Positions 15,824 to 23,329 of a stretch of DNA of 41,925 nucleotides are shown here, piece after piece. The stretch's first letter is position 1; each line of letters starts with the position of its first letter. Location of the stretch: contig JAEZTC010000015.1 in assembly GCA_023421675.1 (NCBI GenBank), positions 1 to 41,925 on the forward strand. Reading direction: 5' to 3'. The DNA comes from Bacillota bacterium. Lineage in GTDB: Bacteria > Bacillota > Clostridia > Acetivibrionales > JANLFN01. The translations under genes were made by a program, and so were the position numbers. The notes under the pieces are model-generated. The model worked only from the letters and a program-made list of their open reading frames with translations, did not search any database and was not told the DNA's origin.

Positions 15824-16690
15824 TTAAAGTACCTGAATAGAACTCTCACCTATAATTTTTGTATAACGATTCCTTAATGAGGTTTTGTCTGTTTCTAAAT
15901 AATCATTCATAACCTTTTTAAGATCAAGAACATCATTCATCTCATAATATCCGGTTTTTCCATGAATAAAGTTGACAGCACGAATAGCGCCCAGTGCAAA
16001 TGCCCGTCTGGAGAAAGATTCATGGGATATCTCCAATTTATCATCTTCACCTATTATCATAACTTCATGTTTTCCTACCACACCTCCGGCTCTGATTGCA
16101 TTTATAGACACCTCTGCTGAAGTACTTAAAGCACCTGAAGATAATAATCCTTTTTCAATTTCAACAGCTATTTTTTTTGCAGTACCGGAGGGGGCATCCT
16201 TCTTATGTTTATGGTGTATTTCGGTTATCTGAAAGTCATAATTGCTTAATATGTTTGCTGCAAGATTTGTTAAAAGCATAAGTACATTAACCCCAAGAGT
16301 AATATTGGGAGCATAAACAATACCATTTCTATGGTTGTTTGCAAGAATGAACAATTTTTTGAGGCTTATTTTTGAAAAGCCTGTTGTACCTATAACAACA
16401 TTAACTTTCATTCTTGAAAAAATTCTCGCGTTTTTTATAGAAGCTTCGGGGTTTGAAAAATCAATTGCTACGTCAGGTTTAGTCCTGAATATAATAGTTT
16501 CTAAATTATCAGAACCCTCCATAACAATACCTGTATTGCTGCAACCTATTACTTCACCTAAATCTTTCCCTTTTTTATCACTGCTTGGACTGCAAACTGC
16601 AGCAACAAGTTTTATATTTTTCTGCTCCAACAATATTTTTGCAATTTCCTTACCTGTTTTTCCTAATCCGCATATGCATACTCTGGTCAT
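15824..16690 (-). CDS. dapB: 4-hydroxy-tetrahydrodipicolinate reductase (DapB family)
   Basis: 288 residues from the ATG at 16690; an upstream in-frame ATG (16705) contains the ribosome site GGAGG itself and is rejected. DapB reduces hydroxy-tetrahydrodipicolinate with NAD(P)H on the way to diaminopimelate and lysine. Seen: N-terminal CICGLGKTGKEI (a variant of the usual GxxGRMG loop), DFSNPEA, VVIGTTGF, APNITLGVN, EIHHKHKKDAPSGTA (substrate and catalytic His/Lys), and RAGGVVGKHEVM. About 40 extra C-terminal residues make it longer than typical DapB (~250-270). The variant nucleotide loop suggests a divergent paralogue, possibly not the housekeeping enzyme. The gene lies behind a c-di-AMP riboswitch and terminator. 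Confidence 0.88.
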   Translation of the reverse strand: MTRVCICGLGKTGKEIAKILLEQKNIKLVAAVCSPSSDKKGKDLGEVIGCSNTGIVMEGSDNLETIIFRTKPDVAIDFSNPEASIKNARIFSRMKVNVVIGTTGFSKISLKKLFILANNHRNGIVYAPNITLGVNVLMLLTNLAANILSNYDFQITEIHHKHKKDAPSGTAKKIAVEIEKGLLSSGALSTSAEVSINAIRAGGVVGKHEVMIIGEDDKLEISHESFSRRAFALGAIRAVNFIHGKTGYYEMNDVLDLKKVMNDYLETDKTSLRNRYTKIIGESSIQVL

Positions 16691-16720
16691 AATTAATACC
16701 TCCATTTTTTATGAAAAACT

Positions 16721-16751
16721 AAAAAACGCTACGGAGAAGTATCCATAGCGT
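16721..16751 (-). terminator. Intrinsic terminator between riboswitch and dapB
   Basis: On the minus strand ACGCTATGG, an 8-nt loop and CCGTAGCGT are followed by a T run (complement of 16721-16726). It lies between the aptamer and the dapB ribosome site, so it is the likely expression platform. A second small hairpin (ATACC/GGTAT, about 16762-16783) just before it could be part of the switch. Confidence 0.85.
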
Positions 16752-16779
16752 ATGCTAAAAAGGGTATACCGATAAAAGG

Positions 16780-16935
16780 TATATCAAAGCATCACAATCA
16801 CCTTCTCTTCCAACGCTTACGAGATTAGCTGACGGGTTCGGATCGAAAGAGTTTAACCCTACCGGAATCTCCGGATTAACCCCTGAATAAAATTGGTTTT
16901 CCCGCTCCATTACTGGATTCAGCGCGAATAATATT
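16780..16935 (-). ncRNA. c-di-AMP riboswitch (ydaO/yuaA type)
   Basis: Read on the minus strand, the conserved blocks of the ydaO motif appear in order: GGAGCGGGGAAAACCAA, CAGGGGTTAATCC, GGTAGGGTT, CTCTTTCGATCCGAACCCGT, CAGCTAATCTCGTAAGCG and GGAAGAGAAGG. These are the segments that build the two c-di-AMP pockets. The known class turns downstream genes off when c-di-AMP binds. A TATAAT -10 (16938-16943 complement) lies just upstream, with no clear -35. A terminator follows, then dapB. The stretch 16944-17052 contains a small hairpin (CAAGAA/TTCTTG) and nothing else recognisable. Confidence 0.92.
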
Positions 16936-17052
16936 AAATTATATAAAAAGGCAGAAAACTCATTTAATAGAGCTTCCCACCCAAGAAGCCGGTTTCTTGA
17001 AAACGTAAAATACGTCCAACCGTGATTAATTGAATATATTGTATTTTAAAAT

Positions 17053-17673
17053 TTATTTGCTGTATTTTTTAAATAAATCATCCAAAGCTTCACGAAGCAA
17101 AAATGCTTCTGTTTTTTCAGTTTCCTTGGATAGCTCCGAAAGCCTGTCAACCTGAGTCTTTGTAAAATAGCTTGATTTCAGAACCATACTTTCTGCTTCT
17201 GAAAGACATACCTTATTCTTTCCAAGCTTTTTTGCTCTAAACATTGCACTGTCTGCTACCCTGAACAATTCAACTGCGTTTTTTGCATCTCTCGGATAAC
17301 TGGCTATACCACAGCTGATAGTAATATATACATCAACCGACTTGTTTTTATCACTTAATCTAAATGTATTATCGGAGAGATATCGTCTTATTTCTTCCAT
17401 TTCCATAAAACTTCTTTCAGCGCCCTTTTTTACAAGAAGAAGGTTTAATTCATCCCCATGGCGAGTCATTAAGTCTATTTCTGAAAGGTTTTGCCTGAAT
17501 ACGGAAACAAGTTTTTTTATAACTTCATCACCAATTGGGTATCCATGTATTTTATTTGTATTTTCAAAATTATCTATATCAGCTACTGCAATACTGAAAG
17601 GACCATCTCCATTGTGTATTAAATCTTCAACCTTAAATATGAACTCCTCTTTATTTACTAAGGCATTTTCCAT
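17053..17673 (-). CDS. Degenerate GGDEF domain with C-terminal ribbon-helix-helix
   Basis: 206 residues. Residues ~1-160 follow the diguanylate cyclase fold (SIAVADIDNFENTNKIHGYPIGDEVI, then ISCGIASYP and ADSAMFRAKKLGKNKV), but the signature is RHGDEL instead of RYGGDEF, and the usual RxxD inhibitory motif is replaced by SEID. Cyclase activity is doubtful; substrate sensing is possible. Residues ~168-206 (YFTKTQVDRLSELSKETEKT...LLREALDDLFKKY) look like a ribbon-helix-helix DNA-binding domain of the CopG/MetJ type. No membrane segment. A GGAGG is 9 bp before the ATG. The domain pairing suggests a nucleotide-responsive DNA-binding protein (inference). Confidence 0.82.
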   Translation of the reverse strand: MENALVNKEEFIFKVEDLIHNGDGPFSIAVADIDNFENTNKIHGYPIGDEVIKKLVSVFRQNLSEIDLMTRHGDELNLLLVKKGAERSFMEMEEIRRYLSDNTFRLSDKNKSVDVYITISCGIASYPRDAKNAVELFRVADSAMFRAKKLGKNKVCLSEAESMVLKSSYFTKTQVDRLSELSKETEKTEAFLLREALDDLFKKYSK

Positions 17674-17876
17674 TATATAATATCCTCCGTATATAGGAGC
17701 ATATCAAATTAATATATATATGTCAATATAATATAAACATATATATATTAATTTTAATCTGACTAACCTTTCCCAAATAATAAAATTTGACTATAGAAAA
17801 CTTTGTGAAAGGGTTTATACCTGAGATGAACTATTAATTCAGTTAATCTGTTATCTTTTTGTTTTTTTATATATTA

Positions 17877-17962
17877 TTTTAGTATGTATTAATTATAAAA
17901 ACCAATTATGATTTATTATGGTTTCATAAGAAAAATTTATGAAACTCTTTATATTTAATGAT
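17877..17962. promoter_or_regulatory. LysR-type control region upstream of the LysR gene, copy B
   Basis: It aligns with 8359-8442 over ~85 bp, including the identical 17-bp inverted repeat CATAAGAAAAATTTATG at 17925-17941. It starts the likely promoter region of the LysR gene (start 18009), as expected for autoregulation. The remaining gap, 17674-17876, is AT-rich with nothing else recognised. Confidence 0.7.
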
Positions 17963-18008
17963 TTATTTTATACAATTATAGAATGAATGTAGTAGGGAGT
18001 AATTTATT

Positions 18009-18893
18009 ATGGTTGATTCAAAGCTTAATACTTTTATTAATGTTGCCAAGTTGAAAAGCTATACAAAGGCAGCTGAATTGCTTAACCTGACTCAGCCTGC
18101 AGTAACGCAGCATATAAAACAGTTGGAAGAATACTATAATGTAAAACTTATTGATAAAAAGGGCAGACAGATTTTCCTGACGGAAGAGGGGAAGCTTCTG
18201 TTGCAATATGCAAAGGAACTTGAGACAAACGCACTTCTAATTGAAAGAAAGCTTAGAAATAAAACTGAATTGGTTAAAAGATATAACCTGGGTGCCACAT
18301 TAACCATAGGTGAGTATGTGTTACCTTCTCTCCTAGGTAAGTATAAACAACTTCATGAAAATATTGATGTAATTATGAATGTTAATAACCTTGAAGGTGT
18401 TCTTAAACGGCAAAGAAGTGGTAAAATTGATTTAGGGGTTGTTGAAGGGCCTTTTGACAAAACTAAGTTTAATTATAGAAAATTCAAGGACGATGAACTT
18501 GTACTCGTAGCTTCACCACAGAATAAATTCGCACAGATGAATAAAGTCTTTATCAAAGATGTAGTTAAGGATTGCCTTTTGATTTTGCGTGAAAAGGGAT
18601 CGGGTACAAGGGTTGTATTTGAAAATAAACTTGAGGAATTGGGATATAACCCTTCAGATTTGAATGTTTATATGGAGATTGGAAGTCTTGGCGCAATAAA
18701 ATCACTTGTTGAAGCCAATCTTGGCTGCACTGTCATTTCAAGAGAAGCTGTGAGAAAGGAGGTGCAATCAGGAACGCTTGTAGTTGTACCTATTAAGGAT
18801 GCCAGAATTATGAGGGAATTTAACTTTATATATCTTGATAATAGCCCTATGGAATTTATAAATGAATTCATGGATTTCTTACTAAGTAGCTGA
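18009..18893 (+). CDS. LysR-family transcriptional regulator
   Basis: 294 residues. The N-terminal helix-turn-helix (FINVAKLKSYTKAAELLNLTQPAVTQHIKQLEEYY, about 8-42) is typical. The C-terminal part is a LysR substrate-binding domain (SGKIDLGVVEGP, ELVLVASPQNKF, GSLGAIKSLVEANLGCTVISR) of the CysB/CysL/YeiE-like type. Effectors of such proteins include sulfur compounds and acetylserine. The context (TauE/SafE exporter downstream and yeiH sharing its operator) suggests control of sulfur-anion export. TAGGGAG lies ~12 bp before the ATG. It is convergent with the DUF1634 gene. Confidence 0.9.
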   Translation: MVDSKLNTFINVAKLKSYTKAAELLNLTQPAVTQHIKQLEEYYNVKLIDKKGRQIFLTEEGKLLLQYAKELETNALLIERKLRNKTELVKRYNLGATLTIGEYVLPSLLGKYKQLHENIDVIMNVNNLEGVLKRQRSGKIDLGVVEGPFDKTKFNYRKFKDDELVLVASPQNKFAQMNKVFIKDVVKDCLLILREKGSGTRVVFENKLEELGYNPSDLNVYMEIGSLGAIKSLVEANLGCTVISREAVRKEVQSGTLVVVPIKDARIMREFNFIYLDNSPMEFINEFMDFLLSS

Positions 18894-18942
18894 TTTGTGT
18901 CTTATATATGAAATAGCTAGGTTTTACAGTCAATCCATCTCT

Positions 18943-19311
18943 TTACTCTCCTTTTCCAAGAAAAAAGCTTAATAACAATATAATAATAACTATAGATGTT
19001 ATAATTACATACCTAAAATCCTTTTCATGCATAAAAGTTATGATAGATGCTGCAACTCTATACACAGGGGTCAGTATCAGTAATAGTATACCTGCCATAA
19101 TAACAGCATATGGCTTCAATGAGACAAGGCCGGTTACAATTTGAGCAATGGATGTCGGAAATTTATTAACCGGATAACCACTGTCTCCGGTTACCAGAAG
19201 CATTATCAGTCCTATACCGATAACAGTGGCACTGACAATAACTCCAAACTTTAAAGTTTTGCTTAATAATATCTCGGTAGTTTCTATTTTGTTCTTTGTA
19301 GCGTCATTCAT
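18943..19311 (-). CDS. DUF1634-family membrane protein, partner of TauE/SafE
   Basis: 122 residues with three membrane segments (about 22-44, 72-95 and 100-118). The pattern matches DUF1634 (PF07843), which is usually encoded beside TauE/SafE permeases. Its ATG overlaps the TGA of the permease gene (4 bp), so the two are coupled and probably form one transport unit. Confidence 0.82.
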   Translation of the reverse strand: MNDATKNKIETTEILLSKTLKFGVIVSATVIGIGLIMLLVTGDSGYPVNKFPTSIAQIVTGLVSLKPYAVIMAGILLLILTPVYRVAASIITFMHEKDFRYVIITSIVIIILLLSFFLGKGE

Positions 19312-20138
19312 AACTTTACCCCTTTTATAATCATTTCAATTGAAATGTAAATTAATATAGGTATAAATATAATCCTTAAAGTAGTACTTTTTAAATGCGG
19401 CATAATCCTAGTACCAATGGTTGCACCTGTTAAAACTCCCAAAGCTACCGGTGCGGCTATTGCAGGATCTATATTTCCTCTTGAAAGGTATATGCCGGCG
19501 CTCGCTGCAGCAGTTACCCCTATCATAAAGTTACTTGTTGCTGTTGAGACTTTCATAGGAAGTTTCATAAATGTATCCATTGCCAATACCTTGAAAATTC
19601 CGCTTCCTATGCCTAGAAGTCCTGATATTACGCCTGCAATGTACATCATACCAAATCCCTTCTGAATACCTGTAACGTTATAGGACACTTTTTTGCCTAA
19701 AGCCTTATCATAATATTCACTGTTAAGATTCAGTTTTATAGCAAGGTGTTGTGGCTCAACATATGCGGGAAGTTCTTGTTTTCGTCTCTTAAACATGTTA
19801 AAAGCTGAATATAATAATAGCATGCCAAAGATTATAAATAAGTATTTGGGATCAACCAAACCTGCTATAAAGGCTCCCGTTAGCGCTCCTGTAGTTGTTG
19901 CTGTCTCGAGAAACATTCCTACACGGACATTTGTTATTTTATCTCTCAAATATGCGATTGCAGAACCGCTTGAAGTTGCTATTACAGATATGAGACTAGC
20001 CCCTATGGCATACTTGATATCAATTCCCATCAAAATGGTTAATGCAGGAGTAATTATTATTCCTCCTCCAAGTCCGAGCAGCGAACCTAAAAAACCTGCA
20101 ATTATTGCAAACATAAAAATCTCGATTGTTATAATCAT
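19308..20138 (-). CDS. TauE/SafE-family anion exporter (TSUP)
   Basis: 276 residues, about eight membrane segments. FAIIAGFLGSLLGLGGGIII at the N-terminus and the internal repeat AGVISGLLGIGSGIFKVLAM are the paired GLGGG motifs of the TSUP family (PF01925), which move sulfite, sulfonates or related organic acids. AGAGGA lies ~10 bp before the ATG. The gene follows the small yeiH-derived ORF by 18 bp and sits next to a LysR gene, so sulfur-anion export is the likely job. Confidence 0.88.
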   Translation of the reverse strand: MIITIEIFMFAIIAGFLGSLLGLGGGIIITPALTILMGIDIKYAIGASLISVIATSSGSAIAYLRDKITNVRVGMFLETATTTGALTGAFIAGLVDPKYLFIIFGMLLLYSAFNMFKRRKQELPAYVEPQHLAIKLNLNSEYYDKALGKKVSYNVTGIQKGFGMMYIAGVISGLLGIGSGIFKVLAMDTFMKLPMKVSTATSNFMIGVTAAASAGIYLSRGNIDPAIAAPVALGVLTGATIGTRIMPHLKSTTLRIIFIPILIYISIEMIIKGVKL

Positions 20139-20156
20139 TTCAAAAATATCCTCTTC

Positions 20157-20255
20157 TTATGAATTTAATTTTATTCTGCTATTAAAGAAGACTGGTTTAA
20201 CAATAATATTATTCATTAGTATGCCCAACACTATTCCATATGGGTGTACTGTCAT
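20157..20255 (-). pseudogene. 32-codon ORF derived from a second yeiH gene
   Basis: The minus strand encodes MTVHPYG, then GIVLGILMNNIIVKPVFFNS and RIKLNS before TAA. From residue 7 it aligns with YeiH residues 37-62 (18 of 26 identical), and the DNA is clearly similar to ~8150-8230. The rest of yeiH is absent. An AGGTGA sits 6 bp before the ATG, so the fragment may still be translated, perhaps as a leader coupling to the TauE/SafE gene 18 bp downstream. Confidence 0.75.
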
Positions 20256-20270
20256 TTATATTCACCTAAT

Positions 20271-20984
20271 TTACTTAACTGGAAAGTAAGGGCACTTTTC
20301 ACATATACAGTCTTTATTTTTGTTATATTGTTTACAAACATATATTGACTCTGGTAACTTGTTAAAATAATCTGTAACTTCAATGAATGAATTAATTGAT
20401 GTTATAGCTTCACGTTTACAGCATCTTGGTCCTCCATGCTTACCGATTTCCAATAATGCACGACCTGTCACCATATTTGCATTACCTCGCTCAGAGGAAG
20501 ACATAGGAGTCGCTCCTTGAATTATGGATAAGGCAATGCCTGATCCGGTTCCGGAACCACAATTTCCAAGAAAGCCACAACTTCCTCCTTTAATATCTTT
20601 ACCTCGTTTTACAGCTTCGGTAATTTTAAATGAATCTCTTTTTTCAGATATGTTTTGATAACATGTAACTAAAACAGCGGGTACAATGCTGTGATATTCC
20701 GGTCCATGCATATTTAATCCTGGAAGTTCAAAGATTTTTTGTGCAAGCCTGATTGGATGTACCTCATCACTGCATATCAATAGCCGTTCTACCTTGCCAA
20801 GAATATCAAGACTATGGCATGAATCACATATAAAATGCCCCTTTGGACATTTTACATGAGTATCAAAAATATTTCCACATATATCACAAAGTTCTTTAGT
20901 GGTTGCATCTTTTAAATATTCAAGCTCTTGACCGCAAATTATGCATCCTTCTGTTTTCTTTGACACAGCATTTTGGTTATTCAT
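20271..20984 (-). CDS. DUF5714-domain protein, Cys-rich
   Basis: 237 residues. The N-terminal ~70 residues carry zinc-ribbon-like Cys pairs (CIICGQ, CDICGN, CPKGHFICDSCH). The conserved core GGSCGFLGNCGSGTGSGIALSI, then ERGNANMVTGRALLEIGKHGGPRCCKREA, matches DUF5714 as I know it, and the C-terminus has a four-Cys cluster (CKQYNKNKDCICEKCPYF) that could bind Fe-S. The function is unknown. It is the first gene of a likely minus-strand operon with the yeiH fragment, TauE/SafE and DUF1634, and is divergent from the Rrf2 gene. Confidence 0.78.
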   Translation of the reverse strand: MNNQNAVSKKTEGCIICGQELEYLKDATTKELCDICGNIFDTHVKCPKGHFICDSCHSLDILGKVERLLICSDEVHPIRLAQKIFELPGLNMHGPEYHSIVPAVLVTCYQNISEKRDSFKITEAVKRGKDIKGGSCGFLGNCGSGTGSGIALSIIQGATPMSSSERGNANMVTGRALLEIGKHGGPRCCKREAITSINSFIEVTDYFNKLPESIYVCKQYNKNKDCICEKCPYFPVK

Positions 20985-21108
20985 AATAGTACCTCTGCTT
21001 TTTTATAAATATTCTATTATATATTAACACTATTTTGTAATGTTATCGAGAATATGCTGTTCGTTAAAAACAGAGCTTTAGGCTATTAATATTACATTTA
21101 AGCATTTA

Positions 21109-21137
21109 TTGACAATTCTCTTCACAGACAATATAAT
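21109..21137 (+). promoter_or_regulatory. Consensus promoter of the Rrf2 gene
   Basis: TTGACA (21109-21114) and TATAAT (21132-21137) are separated by 17 bp, a perfect sigma-A promoter. No clear palindromic operator could be recognised nearby. Confidence 0.75.
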
Positions 21138-21180
21138 AATATAAAACATATAGGATTAGTAGGAAAGAGAGGTGATTTAT

Positions 21181-21630
21181 ATGAAGATCTCGACTAAGGG
21201 AAGATATGGGCTAAGAGCAATGGTCGATCTTGCGGCCAATTCAAAAGGAGAACATGTTGCACTTTGTAATATTGCTGAAAGACAGGGGATTTCAATAAAT
21301 TATCTGGAACAGGTCTTTTCTATACTTAGAAAATCAGGGTTGGTTAAAAGTGTTAAGGGTGCACAGGGAGGATATGTTTTGAATGAAAACCCGGAAAATA
21401 TAAAGGTTGGACGAATTTTGAGAGCGCTTGAAGGTCCACTTTCAATAATTGATGAGAATGATGAGAACCCAGGCAGTGGTGAAACAAGTATACAGCATTG
21501 TTTAAAGGTTATTGTATGGGATAAAATAAATAAGTCCCTGAATGATCTGGTAGATTCAATGACATTAAAGGATCTTGCAGATAAATATCGTAAAATGAAT
21601 GGTACCGAAACTATAATGTATTATATTTAA
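21181..21630 (+). CDS. Rrf2-family transcriptional regulator (CymR/IscR-like)
   Basis: 149 residues from the ATG at 21181; AGAGAGGTG lies at a proper distance, whereas the in-frame GTG at 21172 is part of that ribosome site. MKISTKGRYGLRAMVDLA and the winged helix (ALCNIAERQGISINYLEQVFSILRKSGLVKSVKGAQGGY) are diagnostic. The three clustered Cys of Fe-S-binding IscR are absent (only one in ALCNI and one in QHCLK), which favours a CymR-type cysteine/sulfur regulator. The cystathionine-metabolism gene follows 82 bp downstream. Confidence 0.9.
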   Translation: MKISTKGRYGLRAMVDLAANSKGEHVALCNIAERQGISINYLEQVFSILRKSGLVKSVKGAQGGYVLNENPENIKVGRILRALEGPLSIIDENDENPGSGETSIQHCLKVIVWDKINKSLNDLVDSMTLKDLADKYRKMNGTETIMYYI

Positions 21631-21712
21631 ATTATGTAGATAAGAAAAATAATATTCAAAAATTATTTTATTATAGAATTACTTAGTGAAAGGATGATTC
21701 AAAATTGGGGAT

Positions 21713-22855
21713 GTGTTAAAGAAAAATATAAGTACAATTGTGGTTCATGGCAGTAAAAGCTATGATCAGCATACGGGAGCAATTAGCTTTCCTATCTATC
21801 AAAGCGCAACTTTCAGACACCCTGGTCTTAATCAGACTACGGGCTATGAGTATTCACGCCTTCAGAACCCTACAAGAGAGGAACTTGAAAATACTGTTGC
21901 ATGCCTCGAAGGGGGCAGATTCGGGTTTGCCTTTTCAAGTGGTATGGCGGCAGTGTCAACCATACTTTCTCTTTTTGTTCCAGGAGAACATATCATTGTT
22001 TCAGATGATCTTTATGGAGGCACCTATAGGATATTTGAAGAGATATACAGTAAGTACGGCATTGAATTTAGTTATGTTGATACAAGCAACATAAGTGATA
22101 TTGAGAATGCAGTAAGACATAACAGTAAAGCTATCTTTATTGAAACCCCTTCTAATCCTATGATGAAAGTGGCTGATTTGAGAAAAATATCAGAACTTTC
22201 AAAAAGTTTTGGAATGATTATGATTGTTGATAACACTTTTCTTACTCCATACTTTCAAAGGCCATTGGAACTTGGCGCAGATATTGTTATTCACAGTGGA
22301 ACAAAATATCTGGGAGGGCATAATGATACTCTTGCAGGCTTGATTGTTGTTGATGATGTTGATCTGGCTGAAAGACTAAAGATGGTTCAAAAGTCGGAAG
22401 GTGCTGTACTTGCTCCTTTTGATAGCTGGCTTATGTTAAGAGGTATAAAAACACTGGGGGTACGTCTGGAAAAACAGCAGGATAATGCAATCAAAGTTGC
22501 AGGATGGCTTTCCGGTCATAAAAATGTCACAAAGGTTAATTATGTTGGGCTGCCTGAACATGAAGGATATGAGTTATCAAAATCTCAAGCATGCGGTTTT
22601 GGTGCAATGATTTCCTTTTATGTAAAAGATAAATGTATTGTTGAAAAAGTTCTTGAAAAGGTCCAGATAATTGCTTTTGCTGAAAGCTTAGGTGGGGTAG
22701 AAAGCTTGATAACTTATCCTGTTATACAGACGCATTCAGCTATACCACAGGAAATGAGGGAGAAAATAGGGGTTACTGATACTTTACTAAGACTTTCAGT
22801 AGGGATTGAGGCGGTAGAAGATATTATTTCAGATCTGGAACAAGCATTGGAATAA
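21713..22855 (+). CDS. Cystathionine gamma-synthase/lyase-type PLP enzyme
   Basis: 380 residues. GYEYSRLQNPTREELE, AFSSGMAAVSTIL, DDLYGGTYR, VDNTFLTPYFQRPLELGAD and SGTKYLGGHNDTLAG (the PLP-binding Lys) place it in the Cys/Met-metabolism PLP family. The sequence does not separate gamma-synthase, gamma-lyase and methionine gamma-lyase; the link to the Rrf2 gene suggests transsulfuration. The start is uncertain: the GTG at 21713 has only a very close GGGGA and an AAAGGA 18 bp away. No SAM riboswitch was found upstream. Confidence 0.88.
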   Translation: MLKKNISTIVVHGSKSYDQHTGAISFPIYQSATFRHPGLNQTTGYEYSRLQNPTREELENTVACLEGGRFGFAFSSGMAAVSTILSLFVPGEHIIVSDDLYGGTYRIFEEIYSKYGIEFSYVDTSNISDIENAVRHNSKAIFIETPSNPMMKVADLRKISELSKSFGMIMIVDNTFLTPYFQRPLELGADIVIHSGTKYLGGHNDTLAGLIVVDDVDLAERLKMVQKSEGAVLAPFDSWLMLRGIKTLGVRLEKQQDNAIKVAGWLSGHKNVTKVNYVGLPEHEGYELSKSQACGFGAMISFYVKDKCIVEKVLEKVQIIAFAESLGGVESLITYPVIQTHSAIPQEMREKIGVTDTLLRLSVGIEAVEDIISDLEQALE

Positions 22856-22992
22856 AATATAGAGATGTATCAGTATAACATAACAAACGAAGGCCATTTT
22901 TAATTAAGTTTATGTACATAGGGATATTGTTACTGATATTGCAAACAATATTAATGTCCGAAAGGATAATATATTTCAGAGGGGCGATGCTT

Positions 22993-23193
22993 GTGGCACA
23001 TAACAAAAAGTTGGTACCTAAAGCTGAAAACGCACTTGATAAACTGAAATATGAAGTTGCTGCCGAACAAGGCATAGAACTAAAGGATGGAGACAACGGG
23101 GATATTACAGCAAGGGATGCCGGAAAAATCGGAGGTAACATGGTTAAAAAAATGATAGAGTATGCCGAAGAGCATATGAGCAAGAAAAACTAG
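22993..23193 (+). CDS. Small acid-soluble spore protein, alpha/beta type
   Basis: 66 residues from the GTG at 22993, where AGAGGGG (22978-22984) is 8 bp upstream and the product begins MAHNKKLVPKA; an ATG two codons earlier is too close to the ribosome site. KYEVAAEQGI is the germination-protease region and GDITARDAGKIGGNMVKKMI is the second conserved SASP block. Alpha/beta SASPs coat and protect spore DNA. This marks the organism as a spore-former. A strong terminator follows directly. Confidence 0.92.
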   Translation: MAHNKKLVPKAENALDKLKYEVAAEQGIELKDGDNGDITARDAGKIGGNMVKKMIEYAEEHMSKKN

Positions 23194-23194
23194 G

Positions 23195-23221
23195 TAAGGC
23201 CCGACAGGGCCTTATCTTTTT
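23195..23221 (+). terminator. Terminator of the spore-protein gene
   Basis: TAAGGCCC pairs with GGGCCTTA across a GACA loop (23195-23214) and a T run follows. Confidence 0.92.
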
Positions 23222-23257
23222 TAGTGGGTAAAAATACCTCCTTAATGAATCTAATAA

Positions 23258-23292
23258 ATCTTCACAATATCTACAAATTTCATTGCTATTAT
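23258..23292 (+). promoter_or_regulatory. Putative response-regulator box and promoter of the copper fusion gene
   Basis: ATCTTCA (23258-23264) and ATCTACA (23269-23275) are direct repeats 11 bp apart, the usual layout for OmpR-family regulators. A TATTAT -10 starts at 23287, 18 bp after the start of the second repeat. The promoter at 29895-29929 has the same arrangement. No good -35 exists, as expected for an activated promoter. Confidence 0.6.
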
Positions 23293-23329
23293 GTATTAAT
23301 TAAAGTTTGAGGTTAAACAGGAGGTTTAA

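Noticed and set aside
16780..16935. A lysine riboswitch or T-box was considered because a lysine-pathway gene follows.
   Set aside because: The conserved blocks (GGGGAAAACCAA, GGTAGGGTT, CCGAACCCGT, CAGCTAATCTCGTAAGCG) are those of the ydaO/c-di-AMP class; no L-box core or T-box sequence is present.
19795..20289. A 164-codon plus-strand ORF opposite the TauE/SafE gene.
   Set aside because: It is antisense to conserved membrane-protein coding sequence. Its unusual composition is explained by the opposite strand, including the yeiH fragment.
21631..21712. A SAM or other sulfur riboswitch before the cystathionine enzyme gene.
   Set aside because: The gap is only 82 bp and contains none of the conserved SAM-riboswitch blocks.
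21694..21756. A 20-codon ORF (MIQNWGCVKEKYKYNCGSWQ) overlapping the start of the PLP-enzyme gene, considered as a cysteine leader peptide.
   Set aside because: The purine-rich sequence abuts the ATG with no spacer and no attenuator structure follows; two Cys are not enough to support the idea.
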